From Streptomyces aurantiogriseus (GTDB lineage Bacteria; Actinomycetota; Actinomycetes; Streptomycetales; Streptomycetaceae): 64,000 nucleotides of DNA. The position numbers and the translations under genes are program-made. Positions 16,687-24,691 of the stretch are shown one piece after another (position 1 is the first letter of the stretch; each line of letters begins with the position of its first letter). The notes under the pieces are model-generated. The model searched no databases. It saw only the letters and a program-made list of their open reading frames with translations, and was not told where the DNA came from. The stretch lies in contig NZ_BMSX01000012.1 of assembly GCF_014649375.1 (NCBI RefSeq), forward strand, positions 1 through 64,000, read 5' to 3'.

Positions 16687-18066
16687 ATGTATCCCGGAAG
16701 GGGTGAGGTGCCGGTGGACGGCGACGAGAGGCTTCAGCGTCGGCGCCCTGCCATGGCGCCCGGGTCGGCCTGGGCTGCTGACCGCGGCAGCATCACCGAA
16801 CAGTTCAGACAGCTCACCCGAGCTCAGGCACGGATGCAGGCGCTGCTGGACGCGGTGCTCGCGGTCAGCCGGGAGCTGGAGCTGCCGGTGGTGCTGCGGC
16901 GGATCGTGAGCGCGGCGATGCATCTCGTGGACGCCCGCTACGGCGCCCTGACCGTGTTGAAGGAGAACCAGCCGGGCCTTCAGGAGTTCATCCCGCTCGG
17001 TCTGAGCGAACAGCAGCGGCATGACCTGACCGGAGTCGGTCTGCCGCTGGGCCGCGGCCTCCTCGGGCGCATGATCGAGCGGCACGAACCGCTGCGCGTG
17101 GACGACGTGCCGCACCACCCGGACGCGGTCGGCTTCCCTGCGGGGCATCCGGCGATGCGCACCCTGCTCGGGGTGGCCATCGGCGTGCACGGGCGCACCT
17201 ACGGCAACCTGTACCTGGCCGACCGGCGCGACGGCAGACCGTTCGACGAGCAGGACTCGGCCGTGGTGCTCGCGCTGGCCGGGGCCGCCGGCATCGCCAT
17301 CGAGAACGCCCGTCTGTACGAGCACGTCCGCACGTCCGCCGAGCAGTTCCAGCGTCTCCTGCTGCCCACCCTGCCCGATCTGACCCCATTCACCGCGGCC
17401 GGGGAGTACCGGGCGGCCACCGCCGGCCACCAGCTGGGCGGCGACTGGTACGACGCCCTGCTCCTCCCGGACGGCGCGTGTGCCGCGATCATCGGTGACG
17501 TGGTGGGACATGACGTGACCGCGGCCGCTGCCATGGCTCAGATCCGCAACATGCTCCGCGCGCTGCTGTACGACCGGCGTACTCCGCCGAGCCTGGTCCT
17601 GGACCGTCTCGACGACACCCTGGACTCCATCACCGACGCCCCCGTCACCACCGTCGCCCTGGCCCGCATCGAACCCGACGGCGACGGCTGGCGCCTGCAC
17701 TGGTCGACGGCCGGCCACCTGCCGCCCCTGGTGGTCACAGCTGACGGCCGCACACGCTATCTCCACGCCGAACCCGGTGTGCCACTGGGCGTCGACCGCC
17801 GCCTGCCGCGCCGCGATCACACCCGTCCGCTGGCGTCCGGAGACACGGTGCTGCTCTTCACCGACGGCCTGGTCGAACATCCTGAGCTCCCTCTGGACAC
17901 CGGCCTGGGCCGGCTCGCCGCCACCGCCGCCGCCCTCACCGGGCTGCCCCCCGACGTGCTCTGCCGCACGCTTGCCGACCAGCACCCCAGCGACGGCCAT
18001 GACGACATCGCCCTTCTCGCCGTACGCGTCCCGCCCGCCGGTCCCGGTGACCACCGGATCCGCTGA
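16687..18066 (+). CDS. GAF-domain PP2C-type (SpoIIE/RsbU-like) serine phosphatase
   Basis: 459 residues. A GAF domain (about 55-220) runs from LLDAVLAVSRELELPVVLRR to AGAAGIAIENARLYEHVR. A SpoIIE-type PPM phosphatase domain (about 235-450) follows, with metal-site motifs GGDWYDALLLPDG, IGDVVGHDV and the end pair LLFTDGLVE / DDIALLAVRV. Such proteins dephosphorylate anti-anti-sigma factors and switch stress sigma factors; the GAF may bind a small ligand or heme. No kinase domain or anti-sigma gene is adjacent. GTGs soon after ATG 16687 are possible starts. Confidence 0.9.
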   Translation: MYPGRGEVPVDGDERLQRRRPAMAPGSAWAADRGSITEQFRQLTRAQARMQALLDAVLAVSRELELPVVLRRIVSAAMHLVDARYGALTVLKENQPGLQEFIPLGLSEQQRHDLTGVGLPLGRGLLGRMIERHEPLRVDDVPHHPDAVGFPAGHPAMRTLLGVAIGVHGRTYGNLYLADRRDGRPFDEQDSAVVLALAGAAGIAIENARLYEHVRTSAEQFQRLLLPTLPDLTPFTAAGEYRAATAGHQLGGDWYDALLLPDGACAAIIGDVVGHDVTAAAAMAQIRNMLRALLYDRRTPPSLVLDRLDDTLDSITDAPVTTVALARIEPDGDGWRLHWSTAGHLPPLVVTADGRTRYLHAEPGVPLGVDRRLPRRDHTRPLASGDTVLLFTDGLVEHPELPLDTGLGRLAATAAALTGLPPDVLCRTLADQHPSDGHDDIALLAVRVPPAGPGDHRIR

Positions 18067-18099
18067 CAGCGGTCACGGCTCCGGCGCGATGCTTGGCAG

Positions 18100-18674
18100 A
18101 GCGGTCTCGCCGGGTTCCTGGTGGGCTCGGTCGCCCTGGGTGTGGTGGCGAAGGCCACCCGGCCTGTCGTTCTCGTGCGGGCGGGCGAGGAGGCCGCGGG
18201 CGAGCAGGTCCCGGCAGCCGAGGGCAGTGCCTCCACCCGCACCGGGTACCGGGATGTGGTGCTGGGTCTCGACCTCGGTGATCCGTGCGACGAGGTGATC
18301 GAGTTCGCCTTCGAGGCCGCACGGCTGCGTGGAGCGAGGCTGCGGGTCGTGCACGCCTGGCAGGCGCCGTCCGCGGCCGGCCTCGGCCCGGCGACATCGG
18401 GTTGGTGACCCATGCGCAGCGGGCGGAGGAGTGGCAGGGCTTCCTCTCCGCGCTCCTGCAGGTGTGGCGGGAGAAGTATTCCGAGATCGAGGTCCTGGAG
18501 ACCGTGACGGAGGGCAGGGCCCGGTCCGTGCTGCTGCGGGCCGCCTCCTCGGCGAGCCTGCTGGTGGTCGGCCACCGGCTCACCGAGCGGCCGGTGGGCC
18601 CACGCACCGGCCCCGTCACCCACGCCGTCATCCATCACGTGGGCTGCCCCGTGGCCGTCGTGCCGCACGAGTGA
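18100..18674 (+). pseudogene. Universal stress protein, truncated and frameshifted
   Basis: The sequence opens inside a UspA domain (GLAGFLVGSVALGVVAKATR then PVVLVRAGEEAAG), continues with the second domain (YRDVVLGLDLGDPCDEVIEF), then shifts frame at about 18395-18410. The end (LVTHAQRAEEWQGFLSALL, ASLLVVGHRLTERPVG, HHVGCPVAVVPHE) is in another frame. The N-terminal ~120 residues are absent. It starts 34 nt after the phosphatase stop. Confidence 0.8.
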
Positions 18675-18687
18675 GAGCTGCTTCGGC

Positions 18688-20397
18688 CTACTGCCGGCGG
18701 CTCCATTCCCGGTACGCGGCCACCGCTGTCGGCAGGGTGGGGAAGATCCGCTCACTGCCGACGGCGTCTGCCAGACCGTAGGCTTCCAGGTCGTCCAGCA
18801 GGTCCTGCTTGACCCGGGCGAGCGCGAACACGACGCCGCGGCGGGTGAGTTCGCGGCGCAGTTCGTCGACGGCGTCCAGGGCGGTGATGTCGACCTCCAC
18901 GTTCGCCTCGGTGTTCAGGACGAACCAGCGCACAGGACTGCCCTGTTCGTCCACCGCGGCCAGCGCCCGGCGCCGGAAGTCCTCCGCGTTGGCGAAGAAC
19001 AGCGGGGAGTCGTAGCGGTACACCAGGAGGCCGGGGATCGTCTGCGCCTGCGGGTAGTCGTCGATGTCGTGCATACCCGCGACACCCGGCACGATCCCCT
19101 GTACGGCGTCGTGGGGGCGGGCCACCCGGGTCAGCAGCTCGGCCACCGACAGGCCGACGGCCACCAGCACGCCGTACAGGAGGTCGAGGGCCAGTACTCC
19201 GGCCAGGCAGCCGAGTGCCAGCAGCAGTTCGCGGCGGCGGAAGGACGCGAGGCGGCGGAAGCCAGCCAGGTCGATCATGCGGACGGCGGCGTAGACGACG
19301 AGCGCGCCCAGCACGGCCGACGGAGTGCGGGACAGCAGCGGACTGAGGAACAGCAGCACGGCCAGGACGACCGCGCCGGCCACGAGCGAGTACGCCTGGC
19401 TGCGGGCGCCCGCCGACGAGGCGAGCGCGGTACGGCTGGCGCTGCTGCTGACCGGGAAGCCGTGCAGCACGCCGGCGCCGAGGTTGGCGGCGCCGAGCGC
19501 GAGGAACTCCTGGTTGGCGTCCAGACCCGGCTTGTCGGCACGGTCGGCGAAGGCCCGCGCGGTGAGGATGAAGTCGGTGTACCCGACGAGGAGGACCCCC
19601 AGCGCGGGGAGCAGCAGGTCCGGCAGCTCGGTCAGGTCCGGCACGGCGAGCCCGGGCAGGCCGGCCGGGACGTCACCGATCACCTTGAGGCCGTACCGTT
19701 CGTCGAGTTCGAACATCGCGACCGTCGCCGTGCCCACCACCAGTACCAGCAGAGGCCCGGGCACGGCGCGGACGTAGCGGGCGACACCGAAGAGGACGGC
19801 CAGCGCGACGGCGGAGAACACGACGGTGGCCGGGTGGGCGTCCGGGAGGTCGCGGACGAAGGACCAGAGCTGGGGGAAGAAGGCGGAGCCCGTGGTGTCG
19901 ACGCCGGTCAGTTTGGGCAGCTGGTCGACGATCATGATCAGCGCCACGCCCGCGAGATAGCCGATGAGCACCGGCCGGGACAGCAGATCCGCCACGAATC
20001 CCAGCCGCGCGGCGAAGGCCACCACACACAGCAGGCCGACCGCCACCGCGAGCGTGGCCGCCAGTGTCGCGTACCGGGCCGGATCGCCGACGGCGAGCGG
20101 GCCGACCACCGTCGCCGTCATCAGCGCGGTCGTCGACTCCGGGCCGACCGACAGCAGGCGGGAGGAGCCCAGCACGGCGTACAGGGCGAGCGCGGGCAGG
20201 ATCGCCCACAACCCGGCGACCGGCGGCAGCCCCGCCACCCCCGCGTACGCCATCACCTGGGGCACGAGATACGCGGCCACCGTCACCCCGGCCAGGACGT
20301 CGCCCCTCAGCCACGACCGGCGGTAGCCCACGAACGTGCCCAGCCCGGGCGTCAGACGGCGCCACGCCGGAACACGGGCGCCCGACCCCTGGGTCAT
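18688..20397 (-). CDS. SulP-family anion transporter with STAS domain
   Basis: 569 residues. The membrane domain (about 1-420) shows the SulP signature near the N-terminus (VTVAAYLVPQVMAYAGVAGL, VGPESTTALMTATVV) and GFPVSSSASRTALASSAGAR. A cytoplasmic STAS domain (about 440-560) includes YRYDSPLFFANAEDFRRRAL and VDITALDAVDELRREL. It is probably a sulfate, bicarbonate or related anion transporter; the substrate is not decidable. GAAGGAG precedes the ATG. It converges with the USP remnant. SulP genes recur in actinobacterial dormancy-type loci. Confidence 0.92.
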   Translation of the reverse strand: MTQGSGARVPAWRRLTPGLGTFVGYRRSWLRGDVLAGVTVAAYLVPQVMAYAGVAGLPPVAGLWAILPALALYAVLGSSRLLSVGPESTTALMTATVVGPLAVGDPARYATLAATLAVAVGLLCVVAFAARLGFVADLLSRPVLIGYLAGVALIMIVDQLPKLTGVDTTGSAFFPQLWSFVRDLPDAHPATVVFSAVALAVLFGVARYVRAVPGPLLVLVVGTATVAMFELDERYGLKVIGDVPAGLPGLAVPDLTELPDLLLPALGVLLVGYTDFILTARAFADRADKPGLDANQEFLALGAANLGAGVLHGFPVSSSASRTALASSAGARSQAYSLVAGAVVLAVLLFLSPLLSRTPSAVLGALVVYAAVRMIDLAGFRRLASFRRRELLLALGCLAGVLALDLLYGVLVAVGLSVAELLTRVARPHDAVQGIVPGVAGMHDIDDYPQAQTIPGLLVYRYDSPLFFANAEDFRRRALAAVDEQGSPVRWFVLNTEANVEVDITALDAVDELRRELTRRGVVFALARVKQDLLDDLEAYGLADAVGSERIFPTLPTAVAAYREWSRRQ

Positions 20398-20494
20398 GGT
20401 TCTCCTTCGGTCCAGTGATCACAGCATCCACCGCCGGAGCCGAGAGGGCGAGTGGCACAGCGGACCGGAATCCGACCGGCCACGGTGGGTGCGA

Positions 20495-20554
20495 GGCGCA
20501 GAAGGCCGGAGCCCCGGCAGGATCACTCCGGCCGGGGCTCCGGCCTTCTGCGCC
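20495..20554. terminator. Strong 24-bp hairpin
   Basis: Perfect 24-bp inverted repeat (20495-20518 with 20531-20554) around a 12-nt loop. It lies between the sulP promoter side and the 3' end of the ppdK remnant, and would stop minus-strand transcription arriving from the ppdK/adhP side. Confidence 0.85.
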
Positions 20555-20558
20555 GGGC

Positions 20559-20789
20559 CTACTCGCCAGGTGCGTCGGCCGGGCCGTGGTAGGCCGCTCG
20601 CATGAGCTCCTCCATGTCGGCCGGCATGGGCATCCGCGGGTTGCGCGGCAGGCCTCGGTGCTGACGGTGAAGCCCGGCGGCACCGGCAGACCCAGCCGGG
20701 TCGTCTCGGCCAGGTTGGCCGCCCTTGCCGCCGAGCAGGTCGGCCATGTCACGGCCGCCCTCGGTGAACGCGTACACGTAACGGACCAT
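20559..20789 (-). pseudogene. ppdK: Pyruvate phosphate dikinase, N-terminal remnant
   Basis: From ATG 20789 the frame reads MVRYVYAFTEGGRDMADLLG then GKG, the start of bacterial PPDK. It then shifts to another frame for ANLAETTRLGLPVPPGFTVS then TEACR. The rest of the ~900-residue enzyme is missing, and an unrelated tail (MPMPADMEELMRAAYHGPA) follows to the stop. GGAAGGAAG precedes the ATG, so the original gene's translation signals survive. PPDK genes are found in similar Streptomyces dormancy-type loci, which supports decay of a once complete set. Confidence 0.8.
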
Positions 20790-20848
20790 GACGATGCTCT
20801 TCCTTCCGGCTTCCCAGGGGCAGGTGGGGGTCCTGGCCACTTGCCGAG

Positions 20849-20879
20849 CTGCGCCTCCGCGGTGGTGCGGGAGGCGCAG
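20849..20879. terminator. Hairpin downstream of adhP
   Basis: CTGCGCCTCC (20849-20858) pairs with GGAGGCGCAG (20870-20879). It lies just after the stop of the minus-strand alcohol dehydrogenase, before the ppdK remnant. Confidence 0.65.
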
Positions 20880-20897
20880 GAGCCAGGCGCGGGCGGG

Positions 20898-21908
20898 TCA
20901 CATCTCGAAGACGATCCGTGCCTTGATCCGCCCGTCGAGGACCTCGGCGATGGACTCGTTGACGGTGTCCAGCGGCCGGGTCTCGTAGATCACCTTGGTG
21001 CGTCCGGCGGCGTGGAGCTGGAACACCTCGTCCAGGTCCTGACGGGTGCCGACGATGGAGCCGATGACCGAGGTGCCGTTGAGGACGGTGTCGAAGATCG
21101 GTACCTGGATGGTGCCGCCGGCGGGCAGGGCGACCATGACCAGCTTGCCGCCGCGCCGCAGACCGCCGTAGACGGAGGCGAAGGCCTGTTCGTTGACGGC
21201 CAGAGCGATCGCCGCGTGCGCGCCGCCGTGCTGCTTGAGCACCTCGGCCGGGTCCTCCTTGCGGGCGTCGATGAGGATGTCGGCACCCAGCTCGCGGGCG
21301 AGGTCGAGTTTGTCGTCGGTGACGTCGATCGCGGCGACCGTGGCGCCGGCGATCTTCGCGTACTGCACGGCCAGGTGGCCGAGGCCACCGATGCCGGAGA
21401 TCGCCACCAGCTGGGTCGGGCGGACGCCGGCGACCTTCAGCGCCTTGTACGTGGTCACGCCGGCGCAGGTCAGCGGGGCCGCGTCGCGCGGGTCGATGCC
21501 GTCGGGGACCGGGGCGGCGAAGTCAGCGGGGGCGAGCATCTTCTCGGCGTAGCCGCCGTCCACGCTGTAGCCGGTGTTGTGCTGCTGCTCGCACAGCGTC
21601 TCCCAGCCGGACAGGCAGTGTTCGCACCGTCCGCAGGCCCAGCCGAGCCAGGGCACGGCCACCCGCTGGCCGACGGCCAGGTGGGTCACGCCGTCGCCGA
21701 GGGCTTCGACGATGCCGACGCCTTCGTGCCCGGGGATGAACGGAGGGTTGCGCTTGACGGGCCAGCCGCCGTGCGCGGCGTGGATGTCGGTGTGGCACAG
21801 TCCGGACGCCTCCAGGCGGATGCGGACCTGGCCGGGGCCGGGCTCCGGGTCGGGACGCTCCTCGATCACCAGCGGCTCGCCGAAGGACCGGACGACTGCT
21901 GCCTTCAT
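20898..21908 (-). CDS. adhP: AdhP-type zinc alcohol dehydrogenase
   Basis: 336 residues of the propanol-preferring/ethanol-active MDR group. Catalytic zinc ligands: GLCHTDIHAAHG, PGHEGVGIVE and the later Cys in PLTCAGVTTYKALK. The structural-zinc Cys cluster is in GWACGRCEHCLSGWETLC. The NAD site is in VAISGIGGLGHLAVQYAKIA. GAGGAG precedes the ATG. It likely interconverts short alcohols and aldehydes, plausible for fermentative redox balance in hypoxia. It is divergent from, and close to, the degenerate USP fragment. Confidence 0.92.
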   Translation of the reverse strand: MKAAVVRSFGEPLVIEERPDPEPGPGQVRIRLEASGLCHTDIHAAHGGWPVKRNPPFIPGHEGVGIVEALGDGVTHLAVGQRVAVPWLGWACGRCEHCLSGWETLCEQQHNTGYSVDGGYAEKMLAPADFAAPVPDGIDPRDAAPLTCAGVTTYKALKVAGVRPTQLVAISGIGGLGHLAVQYAKIAGATVAAIDVTDDKLDLARELGADILIDARKEDPAEVLKQHGGAHAAIALAVNEQAFASVYGGLRRGGKLVMVALPAGGTIQVPIFDTVLNGTSVIGSIVGTRQDLDEVFQLHAAGRTKVIYETRPLDTVNESIAEVLDGRIKARIVFEM

Positions 21909-22043
21909 GTGATGCTCCTCGGGTCTGTCTCTGGCTGTCGGTGCGGTGCGGTCCCAGCGTCGAACCGGCCGCGACGCGGTGGCAGGTACTGGACGTCCTC
22001 GGCGATGGGGCCACCCGGCCTCGAACCGAGCGGAATCCGGCCC

Positions 22044-22205
22044 TCAGCCATTCGGCACCAGGGCGACGGGGGCGGCGGCGTGATGCCGCACCGCGTGGGT
22101 GACCGGCCCGATGCGCAGACCGAGCACCGGACGGTGCACCCGGCGTCCGACCACCACGAGTCCGGCCTGCAGCACGACTCCGAAGGCGCGGGCGAACTCG
22201 ATCGG
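22044..22205 (-). pseudogene. Universal stress protein C-terminal fragment
   Basis: The minus-strand frame reads EFARAFGVVLQAGLVVVGRR then VHRPVLGLRIGPVTHAVRHH and AAAPVALVPNG, the last ~50 residues of a UspA domain. The N-terminal part has been replaced by an inverted GAPDH fragment beginning at 22240. Confidence 0.75.
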
Positions 22206-22239
22206 CCGAGGGTCTGGAGCCGGTCCCGGTGGCCCCGAC

Positions 22240-22413
22240 ATGACCGTGCGCGTGGGCATCAACGGCTTCCGCCCCATCGGACGCACCTACCTGCGCTGCG
22301 TGCTGGAGCGCGCGGAGACCGCCGTCGGTATCCCGGTGAAGGTCGTGGCGATCAACGACATCACCTCGCCTGCGGCGCTGGCCCATCTGCTGGCGTACGG
22401 ACATGCGGGGTGA
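22240..22413 (+). pseudogene. gap: Glyceraldehyde-3-phosphate dehydrogenase, N-terminal fragment
   Basis: 57 residues: MTVRVGINGFRPIGRTYLRC then VLERAE...VVAINDITSPAALAHLLAYG. This is the NAD-binding start of GAPDH, but the normal NGFGRIGR is NGFRPIGR and the frame stops after residue 57 of about 335. No remaining catalytic sequence follows. It is a dead fragment. Confidence 0.8.
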
Positions 22414-22545
22414 ACTCATAGCACCGGCCACCCCTCACATTTCGGCAGCCTTCCTGGATCGGGTACAGGGTCTCCCGTCGTTGTCCTGATGGGCTGTCTG
22501 CAGTAGCAACGCCATGGCGTGCCTTCCGTTCCGCGCGTGCGGGGC

Positions 22546-22605
22546 ACCGACACAGACGTCCCTGATGCCCCGAACATTCGGGGCATCAGGGACGTCTGTG
22601 TCGGT
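22546..22605. terminator. 29-bp perfect hairpin downstream of the DUF4396 gene
   Basis: 22546-22574 is the exact reverse complement of 22577-22605, leaving only CA at the tip. It lies 11 nt beyond the stop of the minus-strand DUF4396 gene, so it probably terminates it. Length and perfection are unusual. Confidence 0.85.
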
Positions 22606-22616
22606 TCGGCTGATCG

Positions 22617-23141
22617 TCAGTGATAGGAGTGGACGACAGCATGGCCCTTGCCGCGGCCGATCATCCACTTGTTGACCGGCGTGGTGATCACGAAGGCAAC
22701 CGCGAAGCCGCCCAGCAGGGCCGACCAGAACAGCCCGTCGGAGAGGTGGGCGTCCATCGCGCCGGGAGTGAGGGCGATGATGCCGTTGTCGACGATCTCC
22801 ATCACGGCGATCGAGACCGTGTCGGCGGCGAGCGCGACCTTGATCGCGGTCTTGAAGTCGAGGCCCGCCCGGACGACCGCGAACAAGGTGAAGGAGTAGC
22901 CGAAGAAGAACGCCAGCGTGATCGCCAGGATCATGGTGGGCACGTTGCCCCACATAAGGGCTGTGCCGATGACCATGCCGAGGATCTCGCCGATGGCGCA
23001 GCCGGTGAGGCAGTGCAAGGTCGCCTTGACCGCCGTACCCCAGGATGCCCCCGCGTGCGTGCCATGGCTTGCGTGGCCGTGGTGACCCTCGTGGGTGGCG
23101 TGGTCCTGTCCGGTTCCGGTGTGGTGAGCGGTGTGGTCCAT
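22617..23141 (-). CDS. DUF4396 copper-region membrane protein
   Basis: 174 residues. A His-rich N-terminus (about 1-30, many HxH and HH pairs) precedes about four hydrophobic segments: TLHCLTGCAIGEILGMVIGT, LAITLAFFFGYSFTLFAVV, VSIAVMEIVDNGIIAL and LGGFAVAFVITTPVNKWMIG. The domain is found with copper and heavy-metal genes; its activity is unknown. ATG 23141 has GGGGAAGAAGG upstream; ATG 23156 is an alternative. A CsoR-like palindrome at 23205-23221 sits in its promoter region, so copper-induced expression is expected. Confidence 0.85.
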   Translation of the reverse strand: MDHTAHHTGTGQDHATHEGHHGHASHGTHAGASWGTAVKATLHCLTGCAIGEILGMVIGTALMWGNVPTMILAITLAFFFGYSFTLFAVVRAGLDFKTAIKVALAADTVSIAVMEIVDNGIIALTPGAMDAHLSDGLFWSALLGGFAVAFVITTPVNKWMIGRGKGHAVVHSYH

Positions 23142-23204
23142 GACCTTCTTCCCCATTCCTGTTCGAGTGTGGCGCGTTCCCCGAGCCCCACAGCCAGCAA
23201 CCAT

Positions 23205-23221
23205 ATACCCCCTGGGGGTAT
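23205..23221. promoter_or_regulatory. CsoR-like operator
   Basis: ATACCCCCTGGGGGTAT, a perfect palindrome, lies 64 nt upstream of the DUF4396 start. It matches the G/C-tract dyads bound by CsoR-type copper repressors. Sister sites are at 29272, 40181, 40215 and 43098. Confidence 0.8.
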
Positions 23222-23257
23222 GTGGCTAGGGGATTTCGCCCGTGCTCGCGAAATACC

Positions 23258-24691
23258 TCAGTGCACGTGCGGGCCCCCGCTCATCTGCGGCTTGCCGCGC
23301 GGTACGAGACCCAGGGCCACCGCAGCGCCCGCCGCCGCCGTGAGGGCGCAGACGGTGAAGGCGTTCGTGAAGCCGCCGACGGAGCCGGACTCGATGCCCG
23401 AGGCGGCGATCGTGGAGACGGCCGCGACGCCGATCGATCCGCCGACCTCGTGGAAGGTGTTGACGACTCCGGACGCGAGGCCGGCCTCGTGGTGGTCGAT
23501 CATGCCCAGCGCGGTGGTGGTGGCGGTGACGAAGACCGTGCCGAGGCCGAAGGAAGCCACGACGAAGCCGGGCAGCAGACTCGCGTACACGCTGCCTTCG
23601 GCGGAGAGCTGGGTCAGCGGCACGGATCCGAGGCCGGCGATGGCCATGCCGGCCACGGCGACGCCCCGGCTGCCGACCCGGCCGATGAGTCGGGAGGTGA
23701 GGTGGGCGCCGAGGCCGGTCGCCACAGCCGCAGGCAGGAACAGCAGGCCGGTCTTCAACGGGCTGAAACCGCGAATGTGCTGGAGGTAGACCGAGCCGAG
23801 GAAGAAGTACGCGATGAGCAGTGCGGTGGCCATCAACATCAGGAACGCGCCCGCGAGGACCGGGCGCCGGGTGAACATCCGCAGGTCCATCAGCGGAACC
23901 CGGCTCACTCGTTCGACTGCCGCGAATCCCGTGTACAGGACCACTGCGGCCGCCAGCGGCAGCAACGTGTCCGCGTCGCCCCAGCCGGCGTCACCTGCTT
24001 CCACCAGGCCGTAAATGAGCGAGCCGGTGCCGGCGGTGACCAGGAGCGCGCCGGGGATGTCGAGTCGGGCCGGCTGCGGGGTGCGGGCTGGGACGAGCGT
24101 CGGCAGGGCGGCAAGGACCATCAGGCCGATCGGCACGTTGATGTAGAAGACCCACTGCCAGCCCGGTCCGTCGGTCAGCGCGCCGCCGATCAGGACGCCG
24201 GCTGCCGCGCCCGAGCCGCCGATCGCGGCCCATACACCCAGTGCTTTGTTGCGTTCGGTGCCGTGGAAGGTGGTGGTGACGATCGAGAGCGCGGCGGGGG
24301 AGAGGAGGGCGGCTCCAACGCCCTGGGCGATCCGCCCACCCAGCAGTGCGGCGGCGTTCTGGGCGAGCCCGGTGATCAGGGAGGCGGCGGTGAAGAGGGC
24401 GAGCCCGACGAGGAGGGTGCGGCGGGCGCCGAGGGCGTCGGCGAGACGGCCGCCGAGCAGCATCAACCCGCCGAAGCACAGGGTGTACGCCGTCACCACC
24501 CACGTGAGCGTCGCCCGGTCGAGGCGGAGGTCGGCGGCCATGTCGGGCAGGGCGACGTTCACGACGGTGACGTCGAGGACCAGCATGAACTGAGCGACGC
24601 AGATGAAGGCGAGCGCCGCCCAGCGGCGCGGGTCGACCGGAGGATGGTGATGTTCCTGTGCCTGGTGAGTGTGGCTTGCGGAGTGTGTCAT
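23258..24691 (-). CDS. MFS multidrug efflux transporter (DHA2/EmrB type)
   Basis: 477 residues with 14 expected transmembrane helices. A His-rich N-terminal tail (HTHQAQEHHHPP) precedes helix 1 (FICVAQFMLVLDVTVVNVAL), motif A (GGRLADALGARRTLLVGLAL) and motif C-like GAAAGVLIGGALTD. It is a proton-driven drug/toxin exporter by family. Its ATG overlaps the stop of the upstream MFS gene by 4 nt (ATGA), so the two are translationally coupled. TetR control is likely through the divergent gene at 26381. Confidence 0.88.
   Translation of the reverse strand: MTHSASHTHQAQEHHHPPVDPRRWAALAFICVAQFMLVLDVTVVNVALPDMAADLRLDRATLTWVVTAYTLCFGGLMLLGGRLADALGARRTLLVGLALFTAASLITGLAQNAAALLGGRIAQGVGAALLSPAALSIVTTTFHGTERNKALGVWAAIGGSGAAAGVLIGGALTDGPGWQWVFYINVPIGLMVLAALPTLVPARTPQPARLDIPGALLVTAGTGSLIYGLVEAGDAGWGDADTLLPLAAAVVLYTGFAAVERVSRVPLMDLRMFTRRPVLAGAFLMLMATALLIAYFFLGSVYLQHIRGFSPLKTGLLFLPAAVATGLGAHLTSRLIGRVGSRGVAVAGMAIAGLGSVPLTQLSAEGSVYASLLPGFVVASFGLGTVFVTATTTALGMIDHHEAGLASGVVNTFHEVGGSIGVAAVSTIAASGIESGSVGGFTNAFTVCALTAAAGAAVALGLVPRGKPQMSGGPHVH

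Noticed and set aside
20559..20640. Tail after the ppdK fragment (MPMPADMEELMRAAYHGPA) as part of PPDK
   Set aside because: It does not resemble the following region of PPDK; origin unknown, so it is left as unexplained tail of the pseudogene.
20064..22421. 785-codon plus-strand open frame
   Set aside because: Antisense to sulP and adhP and arginine/proline-rich; only its last part overlaps the GAPDH fragment, which is in its own frame from 22240.
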